From contig NZ_VMQU01000019.1 of assembly GCF_007714205.1 (NCBI RefSeq), forward strand, positions 1-56,657: 56,657 bases of DNA. Direction: 5' to 3'. The notes beneath the pieces were generated by a model. The model saw only the letters and a program-made list of their open reading frames with translations, had not been told where the DNA came from and made no database searches. The translations under genes were made by a program, and so were the position numbers. The DNA is from Mycobacterium helveticum (GTDB taxonomy: Bacteria; Actinomycetota; Actinomycetes; Mycobacteriales; Mycobacteriaceae). Below, in pieces: positions 39,686 to 47,683 of the stretch. Position 1 is the stretch's first letter, and each line of letters begins with the position of its first letter.

Positions 39686-41125
39686 CTACAGGGCGGCCAG
39701 GGCCGCCCGGATGTGCGGGATGATCCGTGACGCCGACGTCGGCGCGTCGCCGGGCCCGGGATCGGCGGCCGAGGACGCCGCCGCGCGGGCGTGGACGAAG
39801 GCGGCCGCCGCGGCCGCCTCGGCCGCCGGCAGTCCGGCCGCCAGCAGCGCGCCGATCATCCCGGACAGCACGTCGCCCGAGCCCGCGGTGGCGGCCCAGG
39901 ACTGCCCGGCCGGGTTGAGGTAGACGGGGCCGCCGGGGTCGGCGATGACGGTGACATTGCCCTTGAGCAGCACCGTGGCGCCGAGCCCGTCGGCCAGCTT
40001 GCGGCAGGCGCCGACCCGGTCGTCTCCGGGCGCGCTGCCGGCCAGCCGGGCGAATTCCCCGGCGTGCGGGGTCAGCACGGTCGGCGCGGCGCGGTTGGCC
40101 ACCAGTTCGGGCCGCGCCGCCAGGATGGTCAGCGCGTCGGCGTCGACGATCACCGGCAGGTCGGTGTCCAGCGCGAACATCAGGGCCCCGGCGCCGGTCT
40201 CGTCGGTGCCCAGCCCGGGCCCGACGACCCAGGCCTGCACCCGCCCGGCCGCGGCCGGGGTGGGTGAGGCGATCACCTCGGGCCACCGCGCGAGCACCTC
40301 GGAGTGTGCGCTGCCGGCGTAGCGGACCATGCCGGCGGTGGCCGCGACGGCGGCGCCGGTGCACAGCACGGCCGCGCCCGGGTACGTCGACGAGCCGGCC
40401 ATCACGCCGGTCACGCCCTGGGTGTACTTGTCGTCCCGGGGGCCGGGCACCGGCCAGCGCGCCACCACGTCGGCGGCCTGCAACCCCAGCGCCTCGACGT
40501 CGGGCGGGCCCGGCAGGTCCAGGCCGATGTCGATGAGTTCCACGCGGCCGCAGTCGGCCAGCGCGTGCACCGGCTTGAGCCCGCCGAAGGTGACGGTCAC
40601 CGCGGCGCATACGGCGGGACCGGTGATCGCCCCGGTCATCACGTCGATGCCGCTGGGAATGTCGACGGCGACCACCGGGATGGCGTCGGCGCCCGGCCTG
40701 GCCAGGCCGGCGAACACCTCGGCCGCGGCCGGCCGCAACGGCCCCGACCCGGAGATGCCCACTACCCCGTCGATAACGAGATCCGTTGCCGGGGAGACGC
40801 TTTCGACGACGCGACCGCCCGACTTCCGGAACGCCGCCAGCGCTTTGGCGTGGGTGCGGCCCGGATCGAGCAGCACCGCGTCGGCGGCCGCGCCGCGACG
40901 GCGCACGAACGTCGCCGCCCACAGCGCGTCGCCGCCGTTGTTCCCCGAGCCGACGACCGCGCAGACCCGGCGTCCGGCCACCCCGCCCGCGCGGGCGGTC
41001 AGCTCGGCGATGATCGCGGTGGCCAGCCCGAAGGCCGCGCGTCTCATCAGGGCGCCGTCGGGCAGGCCGGCCAGCAGCGGTGCTTCGGCGTCGCGGATCG
41101 CGTCTACGGAGTAGTAATGCCGCAT
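39686..41125 (-). CDS. nnrD: Bifunctional NAD(P)HX epimerase/dehydratase (NnrE-NnrD)
   Basis: A 479-residue repair enzyme for hydrated NADH/NADPH. Residues 1 to about 210 are the NnrE (YjeF_N) epimerase with VVGSGNNGGDALWAA and VAVDIPSGIDV. From about 225 the NnrD dehydratase (ribokinase-like) follows, with VMAGSSTYPGAAVLC, VWVVGPGLGTDE-like VVGPGLGTDE, LTPHAGEFARLAG, and the anion-hole WAATAGSGDVLSGMIGALLA. The start is ATG 41123-41125 (MRHYYSVDAIRDAE); the longer upstream frame is unsupported. It corresponds to Rv3433c. It is 33 bp upstream of gadB and in the same direction. Confidence 0.93.
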   Translation of the reverse strand: MRHYYSVDAIRDAEAPLLAGLPDGALMRRAAFGLATAIIAELTARAGGVAGRRVCAVVGSGNNGGDALWAATFVRRRGAAADAVLLDPGRTHAKALAAFRKSGGRVVESVSPATDLVIDGVVGISGSGPLRPAAAEVFAGLARPGADAIPVVAVDIPSGIDVMTGAITGPAVCAAVTVTFGGLKPVHALADCGRVELIDIGLDLPGPPDVEALGLQAADVVARWPVPGPRDDKYTQGVTGVMAGSSTYPGAAVLCTGAAVAATAGMVRYAGSAHSEVLARWPEVIASPTPAAAGRVQAWVVGPGLGTDETGAGALMFALDTDLPVIVDADALTILAARPELVANRAAPTVLTPHAGEFARLAGSAPGDDRVGACRKLADGLGATVLLKGNVTVIADPGGPVYLNPAGQSWAATAGSGDVLSGMIGALLAAGLPAAEAAAAAAFVHARAAASSAADPGPGDAPTSASRIIPHIRAALAAL

Positions 41126-41214
41126 CGAACCCAACACTACGTGTCCGCGCCGGGGCGCACCGTCGCGTGCACCCACGCCGGCTCCCGGCGCGTCAGGACG
41201 CCGTCAGGCCTTCG

Positions 41215-41928
41215 TCATGGCGAGGCCTCGCCGGAGCGGAACCGCCGCAGCGCGTACCTGAGCTTGGCCGGGCCCAGTTGCATGCCGCCCTTGGTGCGGG
41301 TCAGCGGGTAGAAGCAGAGCCCGATGAGGATCGCGGCGAAGTGCCCGATCGCGGTGAATTGGAGTTCGACGCGGTTCATCGTGAGCAGCGGGAAGCCGAA
41401 GATGACGAACAACACCCCGAGGTAGCCCCAGCGCCACGGTCGCGCGATGTGGTAGGTCAGCACGGCCATCACGCCGACCAGGAAATAGCTGACCCCGATG
41501 TCGCGGGCCAGCACCAGCCTTTCCGACGCGCTGCGGTCCTCGATCGCGAAGTAGAGCATGCCCTCGCCGATGTAGGTGGCGAGAATGTGCGACGTCAGTC
41601 CCACGGTGAGCCACCGCAGCTGGCGCAGCCAGTGTTCGGCCGGCGCGAGGAACAGCGTGAACAGCAGCAGGTACGGTTCCAGGTCCTTGCCGTCGATCCA
41701 CAGCAGGCTGGCGAACAGCACGTCGAGGGGATCGGAGCCCAGCCCGCGGATGTTGGTGGAGCGGTGCAGCAACACCGCGTGCAACTGCTGGCCGGTGAGG
41801 TCGTTCTGGATCAGCGTCGTGATCGTCAGCACCAGCAACCAGCCGTAGGTCAGCGGCGCGTCGCTGACCCAATGCCACACCGCGAGCGCCATGCCGCCCG
41901 CTCGCCCCCGCACCGATGTGTTCGCCAC
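41215..41928 (-). CDS. Polytopic membrane protein, rhomboid-like fold (Rv3434c-like)
   Basis: A 237-residue integral membrane protein with about six hydrophobic helices: around 25-40 (TYGWLLVLTITTLIQ), 80-95 (YLLLFTLFLAPAEHWL), 100-125 (RWLTVGLTSHILATYIGEGML), 140-160 (IGVSYFLVGVMAVLTYHIA), 168-185 (WGYLGVLFVIFGFPLLT) and 195-212 (FTAIGHFAAILIGLCFYPL). The pattern with a late GHFAAILIG resembles the rhomboid membrane fold, but the GxSG catalytic serine is not seen (the equivalent is GVSYF), so peptidase activity is doubtful. It corresponds to Rv3434c. The start is ATG 41926-41928. Confidence 0.82.
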   Translation of the reverse strand: MANTSVRGRAGGMALAVWHWVSDAPLTYGWLLVLTITTLIQNDLTGQQLHAVLLHRSTNIRGLGSDPLDVLFASLLWIDGKDLEPYLLLFTLFLAPAEHWLRQLRWLTVGLTSHILATYIGEGMLYFAIEDRSASERLVLARDIGVSYFLVGVMAVLTYHIARPWRWGYLGVLFVIFGFPLLTMNRVELQFTAIGHFAAILIGLCFYPLTRTKGGMQLGPAKLRYALRRFRSGEASP

Positions 41929-41980
41929 ACCCTCAACCTTCGCATGCCCGGCGCCGCGCCGCGGAACCGCGACAAACGCG

Positions 41981-42829
41981 TCAGGAGCCCGAGGCGTTGT
42001 CCGGCCTCAGGTGCCGCCACCAGCAGTTGATGTAGAGGGCCATCGACACCGCCAGCGCGGCGAGCACCCACAGGACGATCGTGATGTCGATCCAGCTGCC
42101 GAACGGCGGCGAGCCGGGCAGCGCGTTGCGCAGCGGCACCACCGCGAAGAGCATCGCCGCGTACCAGGTCGTCATCGGCGGCTGGAACTTGCGCCGGTCA
42201 CGCGCGGTCTGGATCGCGACGACCAGGGCCAGGACGGCGATCGTGATCAGGACGCCGAGGATGACGATGGCGAACGCCGCCGTGCTGAGCGACCGCTGCA
42301 GGCTCACCCGGTACGGGCCCTGCCCGTTGCGGTTGCCGGCGGCGACCTCCCACCCGGAGAGATGGTTGACGAACTTCACGGGCACGCGGATGGGCTCGGA
42401 TTCGTCGCCGCGGAACAGTTCGACCTCGACGGGCCCGGAACGGTAGTGGTCGAAGGGCCAGCGTTCGATCTCGCCGGCGATGGTCAGCGGAACGGGGAAC
42501 GTGCCCGGCAGCATGCCCTTGGTCCACGTGCGGCGGGTCGGCGAGGCCACCGACCTGACCCGCAGGCTGAGGTTTTCGTTGAGGTGGTGGGTTTGCGGGT
42601 CCAGCAGCGCCGAGCCGGGAATCACGGTCAGGTTGGCGACGAGCACGCTGTAATTCGACTGGATGTCTTCGACGTTCATGGTCGCCAGCGTCGCCTCGCC
42701 GCCGGGCGGCGTCATCGTCCGCTGGCGGCCCGGACCGCCGGCGGCATACAGCGCGACCGCGGCCACGTACGCCCCGATGATGCCCACGACCAGACCCACG
42801 ACGCCGAATCTGCCGACCGCCGCCCGCAT
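41981..42829 (-). CDS. DUF4436 membrane protein (Rv3435c-like)
   Basis: A 282-residue protein with an N-terminal transmembrane segment (VVGLVVGIIGAYVAAVALYAAG) and a 160-residue beta-rich extracytoplasmic domain (TLATMNVEDIQSNYSVLVANLTVIPG and the following strands). Three C-terminal helices follow (AFAIVILGVLITIAVLALVVAI, TTWYAAMLFAVVPLRNAL and IVLWVLAALAVSMALYIN). This layout fits DUF4436 proteins of unknown function. I use ATG 42827-42829 (MRAAVGRFGVVG), with GGGGAG upstream. It is 52 bp from the Rv3434c-like gene, probably in the same transcript. Confidence 0.82.
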   Translation of the reverse strand: MRAAVGRFGVVGLVVGIIGAYVAAVALYAAGGPGRQRTMTPPGGEATLATMNVEDIQSNYSVLVANLTVIPGSALLDPQTHHLNENLSLRVRSVASPTRRTWTKGMLPGTFPVPLTIAGEIERWPFDHYRSGPVEVELFRGDESEPIRVPVKFVNHLSGWEVAAGNRNGQGPYRVSLQRSLSTAAFAIVILGVLITIAVLALVVAIQTARDRRKFQPPMTTWYAAMLFAVVPLRNALPGSPPFGSWIDITIVLWVLAALAVSMALYINCWWRHLRPDNASGS

Positions 42830-42840
42830 GCTGCTCCCCT

Positions 42841-42870
42841 TTTTTTGCACCCCGGTTTTTTGCATCCCGG
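42841..42870. repeat. 15-bp tandem repeat with T6 runs upstream of the DUF4436 gene
   Basis: TTTTTTGCACCCCGG (42841-42855) is followed by TTTTTTGCATCCCGG (42856-42870), with one difference. It lies just upstream of the ribosome-binding site of the DUF4436 gene, in its 5' leader. The homopolymer runs are unusual for this GC-rich DNA and could vary in length. Confidence 0.75.
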
Positions 42871-42961
42871 TGAACTGTCCCCGAGGAATGTAATGCAAGG
42901 AAGCGGTGCGCGGCGCCGATACCGCCAACGGCGCGGGAGCGGGCGGCGGGGCGGCCGGTGC

Positions 42962-44839
42962 CTACTCCACGGTGACGGACTTGGCCAGGTTGCGCGGTTT
43001 GTCGACGTCGTAGCCGCGGGCCTGCGCCACCGACGCGGCGAACACCTGCAGCGGCACCGTAGACAGCAGGGGCTGCAAAAGCGTTGACACCGAGGGTATT
43101 TCGATCAGGTGATCGGCGTAGGGGCGCACGGTTTCGTCGCCCTCCTCGGCGATGACGATGGTAATCGCGCCGCGTGTCTGGACTTCCCGGATGTTGGAGA
43201 GCAGCTTGGCGTGCAACGTGGCCTGCCCCTTGGGCGAGGGCATGATCACGATGACCGGCAGGCCGTCTTCGATCAACGCGATCGGGCCGTGCTTGAGCTC
43301 GCCGGCGGCGAAGCCCTCGGCGTGCATGTAGGCCAGCTCCTTGAGTTTGAGCGCGCCTTCCAGCGCCACCGGGTAGCCGACGTGGCGGCCCAGGAACAGC
43401 ACCGTCGAGGACCGGGCGAACCGGTAGGCCAGGTCGGCCACCGGCCCGATCGTCGCGAGCATCCGGGCCACCAGCTCGGGCATCGCTTCCAGCTCGCGGT
43501 ATTCGCGCTCGACCTCGTCGGGGTACTTGGTGCCGCGGGCCTGCGCCAGCGCCAGCCCGACCAGGTAGTTCGCGGTGACCTGGGCCAGGAAGGTCTTGGT
43601 GGAGGCCACGCCGATCTCCGGGCCCGCGCGCGTGTAGAGCACCGCATCGCATTCGCGGGGGATCTGCGAGCCGTTGGTGTTGCAGATCGCCAGCACCTTG
43701 GCCTTCTGTTCCTTGGCGTGGCGCACCGCTTCCAGCGTGTCGGCGGTCTCGCCGGACTGCGAGATGGCGACCACCAGCGTGCTGCGGTCCAGCACCGGGT
43801 CCCGGTAGCGGAATTCGCTGGCCAGCTCCACCTCCACCGGCAGCCGGGTCCAGTGCTCGATCGCGTACTTGGCCAGCAGCCCGGAGTGGTAGGCGGTGCC
43901 GCAGGCGACCACGAACACCTTGTCGATGTCGCGGAGCTCCTGGTCGCTCAGTCGCTGCTCGTCCAGCACGATGCGACCGTCGACGAAATGCCCGAGCAGG
44001 GTGTCGGCCACCGCGGTGGGCTGTTCGGCGATCTCCTTGAGCATGAAGTACTCGTAGCCGCCCTTCTCGGCGGCGGCCAGGTCCCAGTCGATATGGAAGA
44101 TTCGGGCACTCGCGTCGTCCGGGTTGCCGTCGAAGTCAGTGATCCGGTAGCCGTCCGCGGTCAGCACCACGGCCTGGTCCTGGCCCAGTTCGACGGCCCG
44201 GCGGGTGTGCGTGATGAACGCCGCCACGTCGGAGCCGACGAACATCTCGCCGTCGCCGATGCCCAGCACCAGCGGTGTGGACCGGCGGGCGGCGACGATG
44301 GTGCCGGGCGCGTCGGCACTGGCGAACACCAGCGTGAAATGGCCCTCCAGCCGGCGCAGCACGGCAAGCACCGACGCGGGGAAGTCGCCGGCCGTGGCGC
44401 CGTGGCGGTATGCCCGCGCCACCAGGTGCACCGCGACCTCGGTGTCGGTGTCGCTGGCGAACTCCACCCCGGCCGTCTCCAGCTCCTGGCGCAGGGCCGC
44501 GAAATTCTCGATGATGCCGTTGTGGACGACGGCGATCCGGCCGGCGGCGTCGCGGTGCGGGTGGGCGTTGCGATCGGTGGGGCGGCCGTGGGTGGCCCAG
44601 CGCGTGTGGCCGAGGCCGGTGGTGCCGGCCAGCGAGGCCTCGGAAGATGCGGCCATCTCGGCGACCGCCTGCTCGAGGTTGGCCAGCCGGCCGGCGCGGC
44701 GGCGCACGGTGAGCCGACCGTGCGCGTCGACCAGCGCGATCCCCGACGAGTCGTAGCCGCGGTACTCCATCCGGCGCAGCGCGTCCATGACGACCTCGTG
44801 GGCGGGACGCTGCCCGACGTAGCCGACGATTCCGCACAT
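42962..44839 (-). CDS. glmS: Glutamine-fructose-6-phosphate aminotransferase (isomerizing) GlmS
   Basis: A 625-residue enzyme making glucosamine 6-phosphate from fructose 6-phosphate and glutamine, the entry to peptidoglycan amino sugars. The N-terminal nucleophile glutaminase domain begins MCGIVGYVGQRP (Cys2 becomes the N-terminal nucleophile) and contains GHTRWATHGRPTDRNAHPH. Two SIS domains follow (ACGTAYHSGLLAKYAIE and SQSGETADTLEAVRHAKEQ; LFLGRHVGYPVALEGALKLKE). The end PRNLAKSVTVE is the conserved GlmS C-terminus. glmM, the next enzyme, lies 4.6 kb away. No glmS ribozyme is expected or seen. Confidence 0.97.
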   Translation of the reverse strand: MCGIVGYVGQRPAHEVVMDALRRMEYRGYDSSGIALVDAHGRLTVRRRAGRLANLEQAVAEMAASSEASLAGTTGLGHTRWATHGRPTDRNAHPHRDAAGRIAVVHNGIIENFAALRQELETAGVEFASDTDTEVAVHLVARAYRHGATAGDFPASVLAVLRRLEGHFTLVFASADAPGTIVAARRSTPLVLGIGDGEMFVGSDVAAFITHTRRAVELGQDQAVVLTADGYRITDFDGNPDDASARIFHIDWDLAAAEKGGYEYFMLKEIAEQPTAVADTLLGHFVDGRIVLDEQRLSDQELRDIDKVFVVACGTAYHSGLLAKYAIEHWTRLPVEVELASEFRYRDPVLDRSTLVVAISQSGETADTLEAVRHAKEQKAKVLAICNTNGSQIPRECDAVLYTRAGPEIGVASTKTFLAQVTANYLVGLALAQARGTKYPDEVEREYRELEAMPELVARMLATIGPVADLAYRFARSSTVLFLGRHVGYPVALEGALKLKELAYMHAEGFAAGELKHGPIALIEDGLPVIVIMPSPKGQATLHAKLLSNIREVQTRGAITIVIAEEGDETVRPYADHLIEIPSVSTLLQPLLSTVPLQVFAASVAQARGYDVDKPRNLAKSVTVE

Positions 44840-45495
44840 CCATCCCAGGGTAGTGCAGCGCCACCGTCGGTGCGGTGACGCACGCGGACGGCCCGGGCCC
44901 GGCCGTGGGGCGTGCCCGACGCCGACAGCGCGCCGCGGCCGATGCGGCCGGATTCATATCGACCTCCGGAAAAGCGCCGGTTCGTCATCTGGTGTATTTC
45001 CGCCGTTTTCGACGGCTTCATCGAAGCCGCGGACCCGGGCCCCTGAGGTGCGAAATATCAGCGAATACCGGCAACCACCGGTGCGTCGGGTGTGCGGCGA
45101 TATCCGAATACCGGTACCTGGCCGGATTTCGACGCTCGCCGGGCACCGGAGTCAGCGGAAAAAAACGACGGAGCCGACGCCGCCCCTGGTCACGAAAGCA
45201 CGGATTCCCGGGTCGTCTCCGCAGACGAATAGCGCAGCATTTCACCGGCTATCGCGCAGGGTTGCGCCGTACACGGCCCGATCACCCTTCATTTACCACG
45301 AGTTTTTGCGGTGGCCATCAACGCCGACGAACCCGCGGCGCCAACACCGCGTCGTGCGTGGCACCGAAGATTTGTGTTCAGCAAATGTTTCGCGACACGC
45401 CAACGTCCGATGGGTCATGGCCGTCAATTGCAAATGGAGAATTCGCAGCGGATCGCATCGCAACGGTCATCGATCCGCGCTTCGAGGAGAGAACC
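44840..45495. other. 656-bp stretch with no recognisable gene upstream of a 63-codon gene
   Basis: This divergent gap between glmS and the small gene at 45496 is less GC-rich than its surroundings, particularly 45100-45480. It has short A or T runs (AAAAAAA near 45160, GTTTTTGCGG near 45302), which are rare elsewhere in the window. Frames through it are long on the plus strand but show low-complexity Arg-rich translations with no family match. Short echoes such as GAATACCGG (45063 and 45106) occur. It may be an eroded gene, acquired DNA or a long leader; I cannot tell which. Confidence 0.5.
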
Positions 45496-45687
45496 ATGAC
45501 AGCTGCGCTCCACGACGAAGTCCTGTACGCCGAAAGAGCCCCGGCCCCGCCGTGCCCGCGCCGGCAATCGCCGATCGTCGGCGCCGGTGACCCGCTGGTG
45601 GACGCCGCCGCCCGCCTATTGAGCATTCCGCTGCGCCAGCTCTACGCGGCACTGTGGCGGGTGGGGGTCATCGAGTTGCGGGCGTAA
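45496..45687 (+). CDS. Small protein of unknown function (63 residues)
   Basis: A 63-residue frame starting at ATG 45496, with a good ribosome-binding site (GAGGAGAG, about 5-8 bp upstream). The product starts MTAALHDEVLYAERAPAPP, has a Pro/Arg-rich middle (CPRRQSPIVG), and ends in an amphipathic helical part (VDAAARLLSIPLRQLYAAL and WRVGVIELRA). There is no signal peptide or Cys cluster. I do not recognise the family. The strong ribosome-binding site and the ordered C-terminus make it likely real. It lies 50 bp upstream of the Rv3438-like gene and may be co-transcribed. Confidence 0.55.
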   Translation: MTAALHDEVLYAERAPAPPCPRRQSPIVGAGDPLVDAAARLLSIPLRQLYAALWRVGVIELRA

Positions 45688-45736
45688 CGGCCGCCGAGGC
45701 GCCCGGCGCACCGCCGCGGTGCGCTAACGTCGTCGG

Positions 45737-46588
45737 GTGGCCCGCATCCGCAAGCTCGTCGCGACCCTCAGCCGCCGTGGCCCGCACCCGGTTTTGCGCG
45801 GTGACCTGGCTTTCGCGGGCCTGCCGGGGGTGGTCTACACCCCCGAGGCGGGGCTGAACCTTCCCGGTGTGGCATTCGGCCACGACTGGCTCACCGGCGC
45901 CGCCCGTTATCACGGTCTTCTGGAGCACCTGGCGTCGTGGGGCATCGTGGCCGGCGCTCCCGACACCGAGCGTGGCATGGCGCCGTCGGTGCTGAACCTG
46001 GCGTTCGATCTCGGTACCGCGCTCGACATCATGGCGGGTGTCCGCCTCGGGCCGGGCAAGATCAGCGTCCATCCCGCCAAGCTCGGCCTGGCGGGCCACG
46101 GGTTCGGCGGTTCGGCCGCCGTGTTCGCCGCCGCCGGCATGGCCGGGATGGCCGGCGAGCCGGCCGGGGCGGTGGCGGCGATTTTCCCGACGGCGACCAG
46201 TCCCCCGGCCGAGGCGCCGGCCGCGACGCTGGGGGTTCCTGGCCTGATTCTGACCGCGCCCGGAGACCCCGCGTCGCTGAACTCCAACGCACTGGCCCTG
46301 TCGCACGCATGGCAGGCGGCCACGCTGCGCACCGTCCGCAAAGCCGAACCCGGCGGGCTGGCCGAGGGCCGGCGACTGCCCAAAGCCTTCGGGCTGGCCG
46401 GCTCGCACCGGCGCACGCAGCGCGCGGTCCGTGCGCTGCTGACCGGGTACCTGCTCTGCACGCTCGGCGGCGACAAGGCCTACCGCGACTTCGCTGATCC
46501 GGACGTGCACCTGCCCAAGACCGATCAGGTGGATCCCGAGACCCCGCCGGTTTCGCTGGGAGAAAAGATCGTCGCGCTGCTGAAATAG
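45737..46588 (+). CDS. Dienelactone-hydrolase-like protein lacking the nucleophile (Rv3438-like)
   Basis: A 283-residue alpha/beta-hydrolase fold protein. The strand-turn-helix at the nucleophile elbow reads KLGLAGHGFGGSAAVFAAAG, where the G-x-S-x-G serine position is Gly122, so the usual catalytic nucleophile is missing. Upstream, VVYTPEAGLNLPGVAFGHDWLTGAARY resembles the oxyanion-hole start of the dienelactone hydrolase/PETase-like family, and GVPGLILTAPGDPASL is the strand before the acid. The M. tuberculosis counterpart Rv3438 appears to share the GHGFGG motif, so the loss is ancestral. It may bind a ligand or partner but not hydrolyse by a serine mechanism. The start is GTG 45737. Confidence 0.85.
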   Translation: MARIRKLVATLSRRGPHPVLRGDLAFAGLPGVVYTPEAGLNLPGVAFGHDWLTGAARYHGLLEHLASWGIVAGAPDTERGMAPSVLNLAFDLGTALDIMAGVRLGPGKISVHPAKLGLAGHGFGGSAAVFAAAGMAGMAGEPAGAVAAIFPTATSPPAEAPAATLGVPGLILTAPGDPASLNSNALALSHAWQAATLRTVRKAEPGGLAEGRRLPKAFGLAGSHRRTQRAVRALLTGYLLCTLGGDKAYRDFADPDVHLPKTDQVDPETPPVSLGEKIVALLK

Positions 46589-46634
46589 CGCGGGCCGCCG
46601 CAGCTGGCCGGGGCCGCCGTGGTATCTGTCGTGG

Positions 46635-47678
46635 GTGCGCATCGGGATCGCTCTGGATTATTCGGGTGGCTTTCACCGGGCCGTCGACCGCGTCGTAGAA
46701 CTGGAGAAGTCGGGCCTCGACATCGCGGTGGTGGCCGAGGCCTATTCCTTCGACGCCATCAGCCAGCTCGGGTACCTGGCCGCCAAGACGGACACCGTCG
46801 AGTTGGCCTCGGGTGTGGTTCCCCTCTACCTGCGGACGCCATCGCTGCTGGCCATGACCGCCGCGGGCCTGGACTTCGTGTCCGACGGCCGGTTCCGCCT
46901 CGGGATCGGCACGTCCGGACCCCAGGTGATCGAGGGATTTCACGGCGTGGAGTTCGACGCGCCGTTGGGCCGCACCCGCGAGGTCGTGGAGATCTGCCGG
47001 AAGGTGTGGCGGCGGGAACGGCTGCAATTCGCCGGCAAGCATTATCAGATCCCGGTGCCGCCCGACCGGGGCACGGGACTGGGCAAACCTCTTCAGCTGA
47101 TCAATCACCCGGTGCGCGAACGTATTCCGATAACGATCGCCGCGCTGGGCCCGAAGAACGTAGAACTGACCGCCGAGATCGCCGAAGGCTGGCAGCCGGT
47201 GTTTTACCTGCCCGAGAAGGCCGAGTCCGTCTGGGGCGGGGCGCTGGCTGCCGGTGCCGCCAAACGCGATCCCGCACTGGGGCCGCTGGATGTCATGGTG
47301 CACGCGTCGCTGGCCATCGGTGACGGCGTCGAGGAGCGGCTGGCCTGGGTGAAGCCGCAGCTGGCCCTCTACATCGGTGGGATGGGCGCCAGGGGCCGCA
47401 ACTTCTACCACAACCTCGCCACCCGGTATGGATTCGGCGAGGTCGCCGACCGGATCCAGGAGCTGTATCTGTCGGGCCGCAAGCGAGAGGCCACCGACGC
47501 CGTGCCCGACGAGTTGGTGCGCGGGATCTCGCTCGTCGGCCCCCGTGGGTTCGTCGCCGAACGCCTGGCCGCTTTCGCCGAGTCGGGGGTGACGACGGTG
47601 TTGGCCAGTCCGGTGGTCGCCGATCCAGGGGAATCGGTGCGTCAGGTCGAGGAGCTTCTCGAGCTGCGACCCGCCTGA
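46635..47678 (+). CDS. LLM-class F420-dependent oxidoreductase (second copy)
   Basis: A 347-residue luciferase-like monooxygenase/F420 oxidoreductase. Landmarks are RIGIALDYSGGFHRAVDRV at the start, VAEAYSFDAISQLGYLAAKT, LASGVVPLYLRTPSLLAMTAAGLDFVSDGRFRLGIGTSGPQV, and IPITIAALGPKNVELTAEIAEGWQPVFYLP. It resembles the Rv3520c type in length and motifs. I do not recall this gene between Rv3438 and Rv3439c in M. tuberculosis. The start is GTG 46635. It converges with the Rv3439c-like gene, whose stop is 5 bp away. Confidence 0.86.
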   Translation: MRIGIALDYSGGFHRAVDRVVELEKSGLDIAVVAEAYSFDAISQLGYLAAKTDTVELASGVVPLYLRTPSLLAMTAAGLDFVSDGRFRLGIGTSGPQVIEGFHGVEFDAPLGRTREVVEICRKVWRRERLQFAGKHYQIPVPPDRGTGLGKPLQLINHPVRERIPITIAALGPKNVELTAEIAEGWQPVFYLPEKAESVWGGALAAGAAKRDPALGPLDVMVHASLAIGDGVEERLAWVKPQLALYIGGMGARGRNFYHNLATRYGFGEVADRIQELYLSGRKREATDAVPDELVRGISLVGPRGFVAERLAAFAESGVTTVLASPVVADPGESVRQVEELLELRPA

Positions 47679-47683
47679 ACTCG

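Noticed and set aside
45018..45245. Arg-rich minus-strand frame in the gene-poor stretch
   Set aside because: Its composition is that of random GC-rich DNA and there is no ribosome-binding site.
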